From the NCBI GenBank assembly GCA_903824665.1, contig CAIJXT010000012.1, positions 1 to 37,216 on the forward strand: a stretch of DNA of 37,216 nt. The letters run 5' to 3'. This document shows, in pieces, positions 1 to 9,285 of this stretch. The notes under the pieces were generated by a model. It did not search any database and was not told the DNA's origin. It worked only from the letters and a program-made list of their open reading frames with translations. The position numbers were made by a program, and so were the translations under genes. Positions within the stretch are counted from its first letter, which is position 1. Each line of letters opens with the position of its first letter. The stretch comes from an uncultured Bacteroidota bacterium (GTDB taxonomy: Bacteria > Bacteroidota > Bacteroidia > Chitinophagales > Chitinophagaceae).

Positions 1-3000
1 CAGTATCGTGATGTCGCCAACACATACGTTCATCGCACCCGTGATCGATGTCGGCAGCGGATTAACTGTGATGTCTTTTGTTTGTATACAGCTGGTAGGC
101 AGGGTGTAGGTGATCACCGTCATACCCAGGCCATTCACGCCCGTCGTCAGCGACGAAACACCGGTCACAATACCGGTACCTGAGTTTACACTGGCCACAG
201 AGGGGTCTGCGCTGCTCCATGCACCACCGGCAGGGCCGCTGGCCAATACTGTTGTAAGGCCCTCGCAAATTTGAGGCGTACCCGTGATCACATCCGGAAG
301 TGGATGTACTGTAAGCACTACCTGTGCATTACAGCCAGTACCCAACTGGTAGGTAATGGTTACTAAACTATCGGCAATACCACCATCTATACCGGTAGCT
401 ATGCCGCTGGTTGACCCTATAGTGGCAACTGCCGCATCTCCGCTCGACCATACACCACCGGGTGTCGTATTTCCCAGGGTTGTCGTAAGACCTTCGCACA
501 CCTGCAGAGAACCAGTGATTCCAGCCGGTATTGGATTAACTGTAATTACTGCGGTTGAATAGCAGCTTGTGGACAGGATGTATGTTATTGTTGTTGTGCC
601 TGCGCTGTTACCTGTTACCGTAGCTGTTGTAGGTGTAGCAGGAGCCACACTCGCTATCGCCGGGAATACGCTGCTCCACGCTCCGCCACCAATTACATTG
701 CCCAATGTAATAGTAGAGAGACGGCAGACATCTCCCGGACCCGTAATCGGATAGGGCGCAAGAATAAGATATACATTCTTCGAAACCTGGCATCCCGTGA
801 AAGGGTCAGTAGCTGTGATGTTCACTGTAGGACCTGCTGTTACACCCACCGCTACACCACTTGTGTAGCCGATTGTCAGTATCGTCGGATCAGAACTGGT
901 CCAGTTAACACCAGGCGAGCTAACATAAGTTGTGGAGTCAAAGTTGCAGAACGCATTGCTGCCCGTGATCGGTGCAGGTAATGCATATACTGTCACTATT
1001 ACCGGGTTTGCGCAGCCAGTAGCGATAAAGGTGTAAGATATGGTTGTTGTACCAACCGATACGCTCGTTACCAGACCGCCGGCGCTGATGCTCGCTACTC
1101 CGGGATTGGTGCTGCTCCAAACGCCACCTGTGCTCAGCGTCGATAGAAGTGTCGTGTTGCCGATACATACGCCGAGGTTGCCCGTTGTTGGTGCCGGCAG
1201 TGCATTCACTGTTATGATCTTTGTGCGAACACAACCTGTGCCCACAGTATAACTGATGATTGCTGTGCCTGCACTGATACCTGTTACATCGCCGGTACCA
1301 GGTGCCGGTATCGATACCGTTGCATCTGTGCTGCTCCACGTGCCACCCAGTGGCGTACTGCTTAGACTAATCACATTGTTCACACACACTTCCGATGGGC
1401 CGGTGATCACTGATGGCAGTGCGTTCACAGTTACTGGTGCGGTGCGGTAACAACCGGTTACAGGCAGTGTGTAGCTGATGTTGGCGATACCTGAGTTGAT
1501 ACCTGTTACCACACCCGTTGTTGCTACTACTGTTGCCGTACCCGTTGCGCCACTGGTCCAGTTGCCGCCGCCAGGAGCACTGCTTAGAGCGGTTGTGCCG
1601 TTCTCGCATACCTGCAGCGTTCCGGCAATCACATCCGGCAGAGGGTTAACAGTAACAATTGCCGATTTGAAACAACCCGTACCCAGTGAGTAGGATATAG
1701 TTACAGTTGCTGCTGCCGTTGCTCCGGTCATTTGACCATATACTGCTCCGGAAGAACTCACTGTCGCTATTGCGGTATTGCTGCTTGTCCAGGTGCCGCC
1801 AGCTGTGAGCGTGCTCAGGTTCGTTGTTTGGCCCTGACATACTTCCATCACTCCGGTGATGTTTGCTGGCAGTGCATAAACTGTTACAATATCTGTCACC
1901 CGGCATAATGTTACAGGTGTCGTATAGCTTACCACTGCTGTGCCAGCATTACCGCCAGAAACAACACCACCTGTTGTGACATTTGCTACCAGTGTCGGAT
2001 TGATTGCCCAAACACCGCCGGCAGGAGTACTATTGAGTGTTGTCGTTGATCCCACACACGTGGCCAGTGAACCAGTGATTGCCGTTGGCAACGGGTTTAC
2101 TGTTATTGTTCGGGTGTTATAACAGCCAGTACCTAGTGTATAAGTTATTGTAGCTGTATTAGCCGGAGCCGCTGGTGAAGAAATACCTGTAATAACGCCA
2201 TTGCTTGAACCAATTGTCGCTATTCCGGTGGCGCTGCTGGTCCAGGATCCACCAGCGGGTGAACTGTTCAATGTTGTGGTACTATTTACACAAACCGATG
2301 CTGTACCCGTAAGAGTCCCTGGCAGTGCATATACGGTGACCACAGCCGTAACACGACAACCTGTTGCAACAGTATATGATATGGTGGCTGTACCTGCCGA
2401 ATTACCGTAAATTTCTCCGGTAGTTGCATTGACAGTTACAGTTGGCGAAAGGCTTGACCATGTACCGCTGGCGGTAAGACTGTTGACCGTTGTTGTTTGA
2501 CCAACACATACAGTCAAAGTACCTGTGATCGCTGCAGGTAGCGGGTTTATTGTTGCTACAGTTGTCAGAGAGCATGTTGTAGGCAGTGTGTAGGTAAGAG
2601 TTGTGGTGCCTGCCAGTACGCCGCCCAGTATGCCTGATGTAGAACCTATTGTGCCATTGGCAGGAGTACTACTCAGCCAGGTACCACCCGCAGGGATGCC
2701 TGAAAGCGTAGACGATGACCCTTCGCATACCTGCAATGAGCCTGTTACGCCTGTTGGAAGGCCATTTACCAGTACTACAATCGTACGGTAACAGCCGGTA
2801 GACAGTCCGTAGGATATTGTTGCTGTTCCTGCAACTGCACCGGTCACCACACCCGTTGCTGGTACTACTGTAGCGTTGCCGTTGCTGCTCGTCCACGTGC
2901 CGCCGGCAGGGGTGCTGCTCAATGTTGTAGTCGCATTTACACATATTGTTGTGCCGCCGGTTATGATGCCCGGCAGGGCATTCGCAGTAACTGTTGTAGT

Positions 3001-5200
3001 ACGCTGGCAGCCAGTAGTCGCTGTGTAGGTTATTGTTGCAGTACCGGCAGTTGTTCCTGCGGTCCAGGTACCACCCGGAGATGTGATCGATGCAGTACCT
3101 GTTGCACTGCTCGCCCATGTGCCACCGGCTGGTGTGCCGCTAAGTGTAGCTGATACGCCTTCGCACAATACAAGAGTACCTGCTATCGCACCCGGCAGCG
3201 GATTGACCGTTACGATGCCGGTTGTGATGCAACCGGTGCCGAGTGAATAGGTGACATTAACAGTTCCCGCTGTGCCGCCAGTCAATACTCCTCCCGAAGT
3301 GATTGTTGCTGTGCCGGTACCTGCAGACAATGTCCACAAGCCACCTGCCGGAGTTGCGGTGAGTGTGGTTGTGCCAGAAACACATGCTTGCAAAGAACCG
3401 CCGATTGTTCCGGGAAGTGAGTTAACGGTTGCAATCGCAGTTGCCGAACAACCAGCTACTGTATAGCTGACATTGACCGTACCTGCAATATTGCCACACA
3501 TTGTGCCAGGGCCGGTTACGGTTACTACGCCTGCCGGACTATAGCTCCATACACCGCCAGCAGGTGTACTGTTTAATGTTGTACACGATCCGATGCACAT
3601 CGTTAGTGTGCCAGTGATAGCAGATGGCGTAGCGGTAACAGTCACTGTTCTCGACACTGAACAACCGCCCGCATTTGTTGCTGTTACTGTTGCAACACCG
3701 GCTGATCCACCCGTTACAACGCCAGATCCTGAAATCGATGCAACAGCGGGAGGTGTTATTGCCCAGGCAACAAATGGTGTTGTTGTACTGAGTGTGATAG
3801 TACTACCCACACAAACTGAAGTAAGGCCGGTGATTGGTGCCGGAATATCATTAACAGTGACTGTAGCAGTAGTTACACATCCACCTCCTATAGTATAAGA
3901 AATAGTTGCTGTACCGGGTGCAGGTGTCGACGAAACGCCGTTTACAATGCCGGTGGTAGATCCGACAGACGCTATGGCAGCATTACTGCTGCTCCATGTA
4001 CCACCAGGTGTTGCTGAAGACAATGTAGTATTATTTCCCTGACACATGGATAGTATTCCCGTAATTGGCGCCGGGTTAGGCTGTACTGTAAACACCATCG
4101 TCGTAACACAACTGCTTGCTGTGGTATATGAAATGGTAGTAGTACCTGGTGCCGGTGTTGCAGAAATACCGTTGACAACACCACCGCCCACTGTTACTGT
4201 TGCGATGGCCGTATTACTGCTCGACCATGTGCCGAATGGTGACGGATGTGTAAGTGTTGTAGTGAAACCCTGGCAAACCGAACTTGCACCCACTATCGGG
4301 GCAGGCGCTGGGTTAACCGTGATCACTGTGTTCGCACTGCAGCCGGAGCTAAGCGCATAAACAATAGTTGTTGTGCCGGCTGAAAGTCCGGTTACAATAC
4401 CTGTAGTAGACCCAACACTGCCAATAAGCGGCGCACTGCTTGACCATGAGCCTCCGGATGTAAGGTTGGTTAGCGTGATATTGGAACCGACACAAACATT
4501 GGTTGGGCCAACGATGGGCGCAGTTGCAGCAACAATATTCATCAGAGCAGTATCGGAGCATCCGGATACGAGATATGTGATGATTGCGGTACCAACGGCC
4601 AATCCATTAACGAGGCCGGATACAATACCGACAGAGGCGACAGCGGGTGCGCTGCTTGTCCAGAATCCTCCCGGTGTAGCGCTGGATAATGTAGTGAATG
4701 CGCCTATGCATATACTCATCGAACCGGTTATTGGTGCCGGCAGCGGATTCACAGAAACAGTGGCGGTAGAGTAGCAAGCACCTCCGAAAGAATAAGTTAT
4801 AGTGGCAGTGCCCAGTGTGGCACCGTACACAACCCCTGTTGTAGCATTGACGCTTGCTATAGCAGGTGCGCTGCTGCTCCATGTGCCACCAGATGGTGTG
4901 CTATTGAGCGTTGTTGTGCTGCCAAGGCATGCGATCAATGTTCCGGTAATAGTTGTTGGGAATGGGGTTACAGTTACTGTAATAGTGGAGTAGCACCCGC
5001 CGATGTTGTAGGTAATAGTAGATGTGCCGCCGCTTATCCCCATAACAACTCCTGTTGTGTTTACGGTAGCAACTGCAGGGGTGCTGCTGCTCCAGGTTCC
5101 GCCGGGAGTGGTGTTAGACAGTGTGGTAGTCTGAGTGGCACACAAAGCCGTTGTTCCGGTGATGGCGGCTGGTGGTGCGTTTACAGTAAATGTAGTTGTA
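1..5200 (-). repeat. Tandem array of about 23 Ig-like (BIG2-type) repeats, about 222 bp each
   Basis: The repeat junction (protein PxxITG) recurs at about 5155, 4935, 4725, 4508, 4290, 4056, 3826, 3610, 3397, 3177, 2957, 2745, 2525, 2307, 2072, 1853, 1620, 1400, 1180, 962, 736, 510, 280 and 40, a mean period of about 222 bp (74 residues). The consensus unit is PxxITGxxxVCxGxTTTLSS, then PxGGxWSSSxPxxATV, then TGVVTGxxAGTxxITYxxxxGC, then xxTxxVTVN. Each unit carries two cysteines. At DNA level the copies are well diverged. Irregular units include one of about 80 residues ending near 40 and one near 3001-3170 in which the WSSS/ATV block is rearranged (a second GGTW in place of the TGVV turn). 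Confidence 0.9.
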
Positions 5201-8200
5201 CCACTGGCAGTGCAATACCCTCCATATCCCAGTGCGATAGGATCGTTGGTGGCTGTAAGTGTGTAGGTATAGGTACCCGGAGTTGCGTATGGAATTCCTG
5301 TTGGGTTTGCGAGTGTTGAGGTATAGCCTGCAGGGCCAGTCCAACCATAGGAAATTACTCCTGTTGTGCCGGTTGATGCAAGGAATACTGTATCTGGTGC
5401 GCAATAAGGAGCTGTGCTATTGGTAGCAGTAACAGTGGGTACCGCACAAACTTCAATATCATCTATTGCCAGCAATGCGGCCGCAGCACCACTGCTTTGT
5501 GCATCAATACCGATGTAGTAGTTACCGCTGGTAGGTACGGTGAAAGTTTGAATATATTGGAGATAAGTGGTGGAGTTGACACCGGCCAAACCTGGTCCGA
5601 TGGTGCCAGGCGTACCACCCATTGTCGCAGACGTAGTGGGCGGCACAGTGCCTACAGTACTAAACTGAGCACTGATCGAATTCCATGCGGCGCCATTTGT
5701 GCGGTACCAGAAACTCAACGTATAGGTTGTTCCCGCTACCATCGGCAGACGCGGAAGCAGCAGCCATTGGTTGGTCCAAGGGCCTACCGAACATGCGCCT
5801 GCACGAACGAAATTGAAAAATTTTGTGCCTCCCGCGGTATGGTTGGTGTTTATCGTGCCACCGAAGGTAACATTGGTTTGCACAGAGGAGATCACACAGT
5901 TTTGCATCACAGAAGTCATGCAGTTGGGTGTTGCCTCACCTATCATGGTTCCCACGTCAAATGTCTGCAGATAGGGTATTGTACCTACGGCAGCACAAGT
6001 TGTCAGGCCAGTGGCTACAGGACTCATGATCGCACAGGCGTCTGCAGGTGCAACTCTGAACCAATACTGTGTCGATGTTGATAGTCCCGACGCAGTATAG
6101 GTTGTACCTACACCGGCCATAACCGGGAATCCGGGAGCGAGAATGGTCAACGCTGCATCGAGGTAAGCATAAACATTGTAGTTGATCGGTACTACAAAAC
6201 CACCTCCGGCCGGAGACGCTGTCCAACTCAGGTCAATATAGTTGATGCCGACCGTACCTATCACCGGAACGCTGGTAGGTGCAACACAGGTGTTGAAAGT
6301 GCCGGTGAGTGGGGAAACAAGATTGTATTGCGGACCGAGGCAGTTATTGTTGAACGCAAAAACAAACACATGGTACAATGTATTGGAGTTAAGGAGCGTT
6401 GTAGTGTAAGGAGGGGCACCGCCCGACACGGATCCACCGATAACTATACCTCCACCGAAAGAACTACCTACCGCATAGGTAGTATAAAGTGCGGGTGCTG
6501 CATAAAGTGTGGGATTGGTGCTGGCAACAACGAGGTACCCTGTAGAGCCATTGGGTGTGAAGTTTACCGTAGCTCCTGTTGGCGTAACGCCTGAGAAAGT
6601 AATACCTGTAGGTTGTGTCACTGGTGCCACAGCCGCCGGATTGTTTACATCCACTGGTTGCACAGCTGTGCACACGCCCGTGTTATAACTTATAAATGTT
6701 GTACCAAAGGAAACGCCATTTACGAAGCCACCTACTACTGTTGCAATGCCGGGAGCCGAAGATGTCCATGCACCGCCACCGGGAGTGCCGGTAAGTGTAG
6801 TGGAGCCTGGAAAGCAGATACTTGGAGTACCCGATATGGTAGGCTGTGTCCCTACTGTTAGGTTAAGTGTAGACGTACATCCGCTGGATGTAAGCACAAT
6901 ATTGGTGGTGCCGTTGGAGATACCAGTCACAACACCAGTGGCAGACACAGTAGCTATACCAGGTGCAGACGATGACCATACGCCAGCCGTAGATCCTGTA
7001 AGTGCCAGTGTTGAAGGCATACACAGTGTAGTAGCGCCGGCAGGTGTGATAACAGGCAGCATTGCTGTGCTACCAAAGATTGTTACCGTAAATCCATTGG
7101 CGGTAGCATAAACAGTTTGAACACATGGTGCAGAAGGTGTCCATCGTTGCGTGCAGTAAACCTCAAATGGTAGCGTATAGGAATTGCAATTGTATGCAGG
7201 AATACATCCCGGTGTTATACCCCAGGCAGCAGCTGCAGCCCAGAAACTCGAATTGGTAGCAATGCCACATGTACCACCCGGTATACCGCTGCTCGAAACA
7301 GTTCCGGCACATGCCAGCCAGCCATAGTTGCATGCGCCGTTTATCCTGAACAGAAAAGCAGCATTATTCCATGGTGCACCGGCAGGACCATAATAGTTAA
7401 ATGTCATGCGGATGTCTGTGAACGTTGCCGCAGCAGGTATAGTAACATTGTTGGTATTTGCACAGTATTCAGTGGTGGCAGCTATTGCAGGAGGGAACAG
7501 TCCGGCTGTATAAGTGAAACCAGATGACAATGTCCCTGAAACGAGCGGGTCTACGATAAGCGGATAGGCCGACGCTGCTTTGTTGAGCATAGTGCCCGGA
7601 ACTTCGATGTCGAGCGTATTATTGCCGCTGTTTCTGTAGTTGAGCTCCGTTACTGAATTTGGATCACCCGACGCTTCATAAGCAATAGCGTTATTTATGG
7701 TAAACGCATCCTGTCCAAATCTGTTCTTTACCTGGATCGCACCTTTCTGGCTTTTTCCTTTTGTGATACTGAGAGATAGTCCATCGCTTGTAGATATGTG
7801 ATCTCTCAACACCAATTTTCCGGCAGCGTAGGCGGGCATCGCTGCTTTTACAACAAAGTTTGTTTTGAGCGCATTGACCATCACCGACATTTCTATATCT
7901 ATGCCCGGCCAGGCATCAACAACTCTTATACCATCGTCGCCGGCCGTATAATTGCTCCAGTTTGCCTTGCCAAGGTTGTTTTCAGAACCATCTGGCTTGA
8001 TGTATACCAGTTCCAGATTCCGATTGTAGGTAATAGTACCTGTTACGCCTTTCAACTCGCTGAAACCCTTGTCTGTATTGATGGATACATTAACAGGGCG
8101 GCCTTTTGTGCCATATACTCCCGAATGGGCGTTGTCCTTTTCAAGATGACCTGTGATGGTGAGCCATTGGCCGTTTTCGTCTTTGTAATGAACAGGATAC

Positions 8201-8667
8201 TGATGAGACTGGAGAATGAATTGTGTCGCCTCTGTACCTTCTTTCACGAAGTATTTTTGGGTTGATGTGCGTTTCCCCAACAACTCGTAGCAATTGTCGC
8301 AAGGCACATTATCATACAATACCCCCAATTCCGGGTGTTGTTCATAACCCTGATTAAAACGTGACGTTTCCGGGCTTTTGTTTTTCGTTGTCTGCGAAAA
8401 GGTTGTGTAGTTGTTTTTTCTAAATGCCTGAGCGCTGGTCTTAGGTGTTTTTTCAACTTCAGGTTTTTCAATCTTATTTTGATCATCATTCAAGACTGCC
8501 TGTCCCGGTGTGCCGGACCATAAAGAGGTGTTTTGCGCGCTACTGCTGATAGGAAGTGCAATGGCATTGCTCTGAGCATTAACCAATGCATGGGTACCTG
8601 ATACGGATGTAAATATAGCCGCGGCAATAAATTGTCTCGAGAAAATTACACGTAATGTTTTGTTCAT
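1..8667 (-). CDS. Giant secreted Ig-repeat (BIG2-like) surface protein, N-terminal part (C-terminus outside window)
   Basis: The frame from the ATG at 8667 stays open to base 1 (2,889 codons); I translated stretches at the start, near 6.2, 4.0, 3.0 and 1.9 kb and at the left edge, and all continue in one frame. Order: signal peptide (residues 1-32, hydrophobic QFIAAAIFTSV, ending VNAQ); an N-terminal module of about 300 residues that I cannot assign (CDNC at about 103-106; ends near YPLIVDPLV); a Cys-rich beta region (about 345-525); two Ig-like units (526-683); two fibronectin III-like domains (about 690-790 and 794-885); a choice-of-anchor-J/cleaved-adhesin-type jelly roll (about 898-1076, ending LAIDDIEVC); a PKD-like segment; then about 23 Ig-like repeats (about 1157-2889). 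Such proteins are usually T9SS-exported adhesins or gliding-type surface filaments; the sorting domain would lie beyond the window. Adhesion is inferred. It is a relative of the protein at 34171-37216. Confidence 0.9.
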   Translation of the reverse strand, partial: MNKTLRVIFSRQFIAAAIFTSVSGTHALVNAQSNAIALPISSSAQNTSLWSGTPGQAVLNDDQNKIEKPEVEKTPKTSAQAFRKNNYTTFSQTTKNKSPETSRFNQGYEQHPELGVLYDNVPCDNCYELLGKRTSTQKYFVKEGTEATQFILQSHQYPVHYKDENGQWLTITGHLEKDNAHSGVYGTKGRPVNVSINTDKGFSELKGVTGTITYNRNLELVYIKPDGSENNLGKANWSNYTAGDDGIRVVDAWPGIDIEMSVMVNALKTNFVVKAAMPAYAAGKLVLRDHISTSDGLSLSITKGKSQKGAIQVKNRFGQDAFTINNAIAYEASGDPNSVTELNYRNSGNNTLDIEVPGTMLNKAASAYPLIVDPLVSGTLSSGFTYTAGLFPPAIAATTEYCANTNNVTIPAAATFTDIRMTFNYYGPAGAPWNNAAFLFRINGACNYGWLACAGTVSSSGIPGGTCGIATNSSFWAAAAAWGITPGCIPAYNCNSYTLPFEVYCTQRWTPSAPCVQTVYATANGFTVTIFGSTAMLPVITPAGATTLCMPSTLALTGSTAGVWSSSAPGIATVSATGVVTGISNGTTNIVLTSSGCTSTLNLTVGTQPTISGTPSICFPGSTTLTGTPGGGAWTSSAPGIATVVGGFVNGVSFGTTFISYNTGVCTAVQPVDVNNPAAVAPVTQPTGITFSGVTPTGATVNFTPNGSTGYLVVASTNPTLYAAPALYTTYAVGSSFGGGIVIGGSVSGGAPPYTTTLLNSNTLYHVFVFAFNNNCLGPQYNLVSPLTGTFNTCVAPTSVPVIGTVGINYIDLSWTASPAGGGFVVPINYNVYAYLDAALTILAPGFPVMAGVGTTYTASGLSTSTQYWFRVAPADACAIMSPVATGLTTCAAVGTIPYLQTFDVGTMIGEATPNCMTSVMQNCVISSVQTNVTFGGTINTNHTAGGTKFFNFVRAGACSVGPWTNQWLLLPRLPMVAGTTYTLSFWYRTNGAAWNSISAQFSTVGTVPPTTSATMGGTPGTIGPGLAGVNSTTYLQYIQTFTVPTSGNYYIGIDAQSSGAAAALLAIDDIEVCAVPTVTATNSTAPYCAPDTVFLASTGTTGVISYGWTGPAGYTSTLANPTGIPYATPGTYTYTLTATNDPIALGYGGYCTASGTTTFTVNAPPAAITGTTALCATQTTTLSNTTPGGTWSSSTPAVATVNTTGVVMGISGGTSTITYNIGGCYSTITVTVTPFPTTITGTLIACLGSTTTLNSTPSGGTWSSSAPAIASVNATTGVVYGATLGTATITYSFGGACYSTATVSVNPLPAPITGSMSICIGAFTTLSSATPGGFWTSSAPAVASVGIVSGLVNGLAVGTAIITYLVSGCSDTALMNIVAATAPIVGPTNVCVGSNITLTNLTSGGSWSSSAPLIGSVGSTTGIVTGLSAGTTTIVYALSSGCSANTVITVNPAPAPIVGASSVCQGFTTTLTHPSPFGTWSSSNTAIATVTVGGGVVNGISATPAPGTTTISYTTASSCVTTMVFTVQPNPAPITGILSMCQGNNTTLSSATPGGTWSSSNAAIASVGSTTGIVNGVSSTPAPGTATISYTIGGGCVTTATVTVNDIPAPITGLTSVCVGSTITLSTTTPFVAWAITPPAVASISGSGVVTGGSAGVATVTATNAGGCSVSRTVTVTATPSAITGTLTMCIGSCTTLNSTPAGGVWSYSPAGVVTVTGPGTMCGNIAGTVNVSYTVAGCSATAIATVNSLPGTIGGSLQACVSGTTTLTATPAGGLWTLSAGTGTATITSGGVLTGGTAGTVNVTYSLGTGCITTGIVTVNPLPGAIAGTLVLCEGVSATLSGTPAGGTWASSATGTASITSPGGTWTAGTTAGTATITYTATTGCQRTTTVTANALPGIITGGTTICVNATTTLSSTPAGGTWTSSNGNATVVPATGVVTGAVAGTATISYGLSTGCYRTIVVLVNGLPTGVTGSLQVCEGSSSTLSGIPAGGTWLSSTPANGTIGSTSGILGGVLAGTTTLTYTLPTTCSLTTVATINPLPAAITGTLTVCVGQTTTVNSLTASGTWSSLSPTVTVNATTGEIYGNSAGTATISYTVATGCRVTAVVTVYALPGTLTGTASVCVNSTTTLNSSPAGGSWTSSATGIATIGSSNGVITGISSPAAPANTATITYTLGTGCYNTRTITVNPLPTAITGSLATCVGSTTTLNSTPAGGVWAINPTLVANVTTGGVVSGGNAGTAVVSYTTPVTLCRVTDIVTVYALPANITGVMEVCQGQTTNLSTLTAGGTWTSSNTAIATVSSSGAVYGQMTGATAAATVTISYSLGTGCFKSAIVTVNPLPDVIAGTLQVCENGTTALSSAPGGGNWTSGATGTATVVATTGVVTGINSGIANISYTLPVTGCYRTAPVTVNALPSVITGPSEVCVNNVISLSSTPLGGTWSSTDATVSIPAPGTGDVTGISAGTAIISYTVGTGCVRTKIITVNALPAPTTGNLGVCIGNTTLLSTLSTGGVWSSTNPGVASISAGGLVTSVSVGTTTISYTFIATGCANPVIVTVYALPAPITGSNAFCNFDSTTYVSSPGVNWTSSDPTILTIGYTSGVAVGVTAGPTVNITATDPFTGCQVSKNVYLILAPYPITGPGDVCRLSTITLGNVIGGGAWSSVFPAIASVAPATPTTATVTGNSAGTTTITYILSTSCYSTAVITVNPIPAGITGSLQVCEGLTTTLGNTTPGGVWSSGDAAVATIGSTSGIATGIDGGIADSLVTITYQLGTGCNAQVVLTVHPLPDVITGTPQICEGLTTVLASGPAGGAWSSADPSVASVNSGTGIVTGVSSLTTGVNGLGMTVITYTLPTSCIQTKDITVNPLPTSITGAMNVCVGDITIL

Positions 8668-8700
8668 ACAAGTTGTTTATTGAATGGTATTACGCCAATA

Positions 8701-8708
8701 CAAAAATA
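8701..8708 (-). promoter_or_regulatory. Candidate -7 box (TATTTTTG) of the giant gene
   Basis: Read on the minus strand, this matches the Bacteroidota -7 consensus TAnnTTTG and ends 33 nt before the ATG at 8667, predicting a leader of about 25 nt. No clear TTTG -33 element is visible at the expected distance. A second match, TATATTTG, lies at 8820-8827. Such short motifs occur by chance in AT-rich DNA. Confidence 0.4.
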
Positions 8709-9235
8709 ATAACAGGTGTTTTTCTTTTTTATACTGTCGATTAATAAATTTATACATAACAATATAAATCAGTTAATAACAATAAGTTTAATGGTTTCGC
8801 AAGGGGATAATCAGCATTTCAAATATAACCCATTTTGTTCAATTCAGTTATTTTTTTACTAAATTTCTTTCAAATCTGAGTTAATTGTCGTCAGCTGAAA
8901 TGAGCGATATTTTATTAATAGGCGTAGTGTAAAACCTATTTGTTTGTGGAGCAATTAAATAAAATATAACGTTATATTATTTACAAAAAAGCTGGAATGC
9001 GTAGTTATTTGCTTTCTATAAAAGAATGTATCTGACAAATAAACTAATGGTTGCAAATGGCTGTATTTGCATAGAATTACTAATGGATATTTACAAAAAA
9101 TTGTTATTTGCCCCTCCAGGTACTGCGATCTTGCTGGGAATAAATCTGCCCTGATATCTGTCAATGTACAGATGACCGTATAGGTTCTCTACCTGCAGCA
9201 TTTGCAGGGAAACCAATAAAGGACTAAACAAAGCC

Positions 9236-9254
9236 TTCGAGTAAATGGCTCGAA
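9236..9254 (-). terminator. Weak hairpin downstream of pit
   Basis: TTCGAG and CTCGAA form a 6-bp stem with a 7-nt loop, 31 nt past the pit stop codon. On the minus strand it is followed by GGCTTTGTTTAG, only moderately T-rich. It may be the terminator of the DUF47-pit operon. Confidence 0.35.
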
Positions 9255-9285
9255 TAACCAGGGGTACAGGGAAGAAGAGAAATGT

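Larger units (their letters stand above)
8668..9285. other. 618-bp AT-rich intergenic region between the giant gene and pit
   Basis: This stretch lies upstream of the giant gene and downstream of pit, both on the minus strand. It is strongly AT-rich between 8700 and 9100 and holds promoter-like boxes near 8701 and 8820 (minus strand). Two small hairpins follow the pit stop codon. A 69-codon minus-strand frame at 8955-9164 has no recognisable features and is probably chance. I see no RNA gene. Confidence 0.6.

Noticed and set aside
356..7111. Many 60-190-codon frames on both strands inside the left giant gene (for example 938-1339 minus, 4373-4774 plus, 5497-6081 plus)
   Set aside because: They are shadows of the periodic codon pattern of the repeat array; the real frame is the continuous minus-strand one. 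Their translations show shifted repeats of VTPV, VVVLPTHT and similar.
8955..9164. 69-codon minus-strand frame in the AT-rich gap
   Set aside because: It has no domain, signal peptide or promoter box, and it lies in AT-rich DNA where chance frames are expected.
9192..9254. tRNA-like TTCGA/TCGAA pattern downstream of pit
   Set aside because: No acceptor or anticodon stems can be built; it is better read as two small hairpins.
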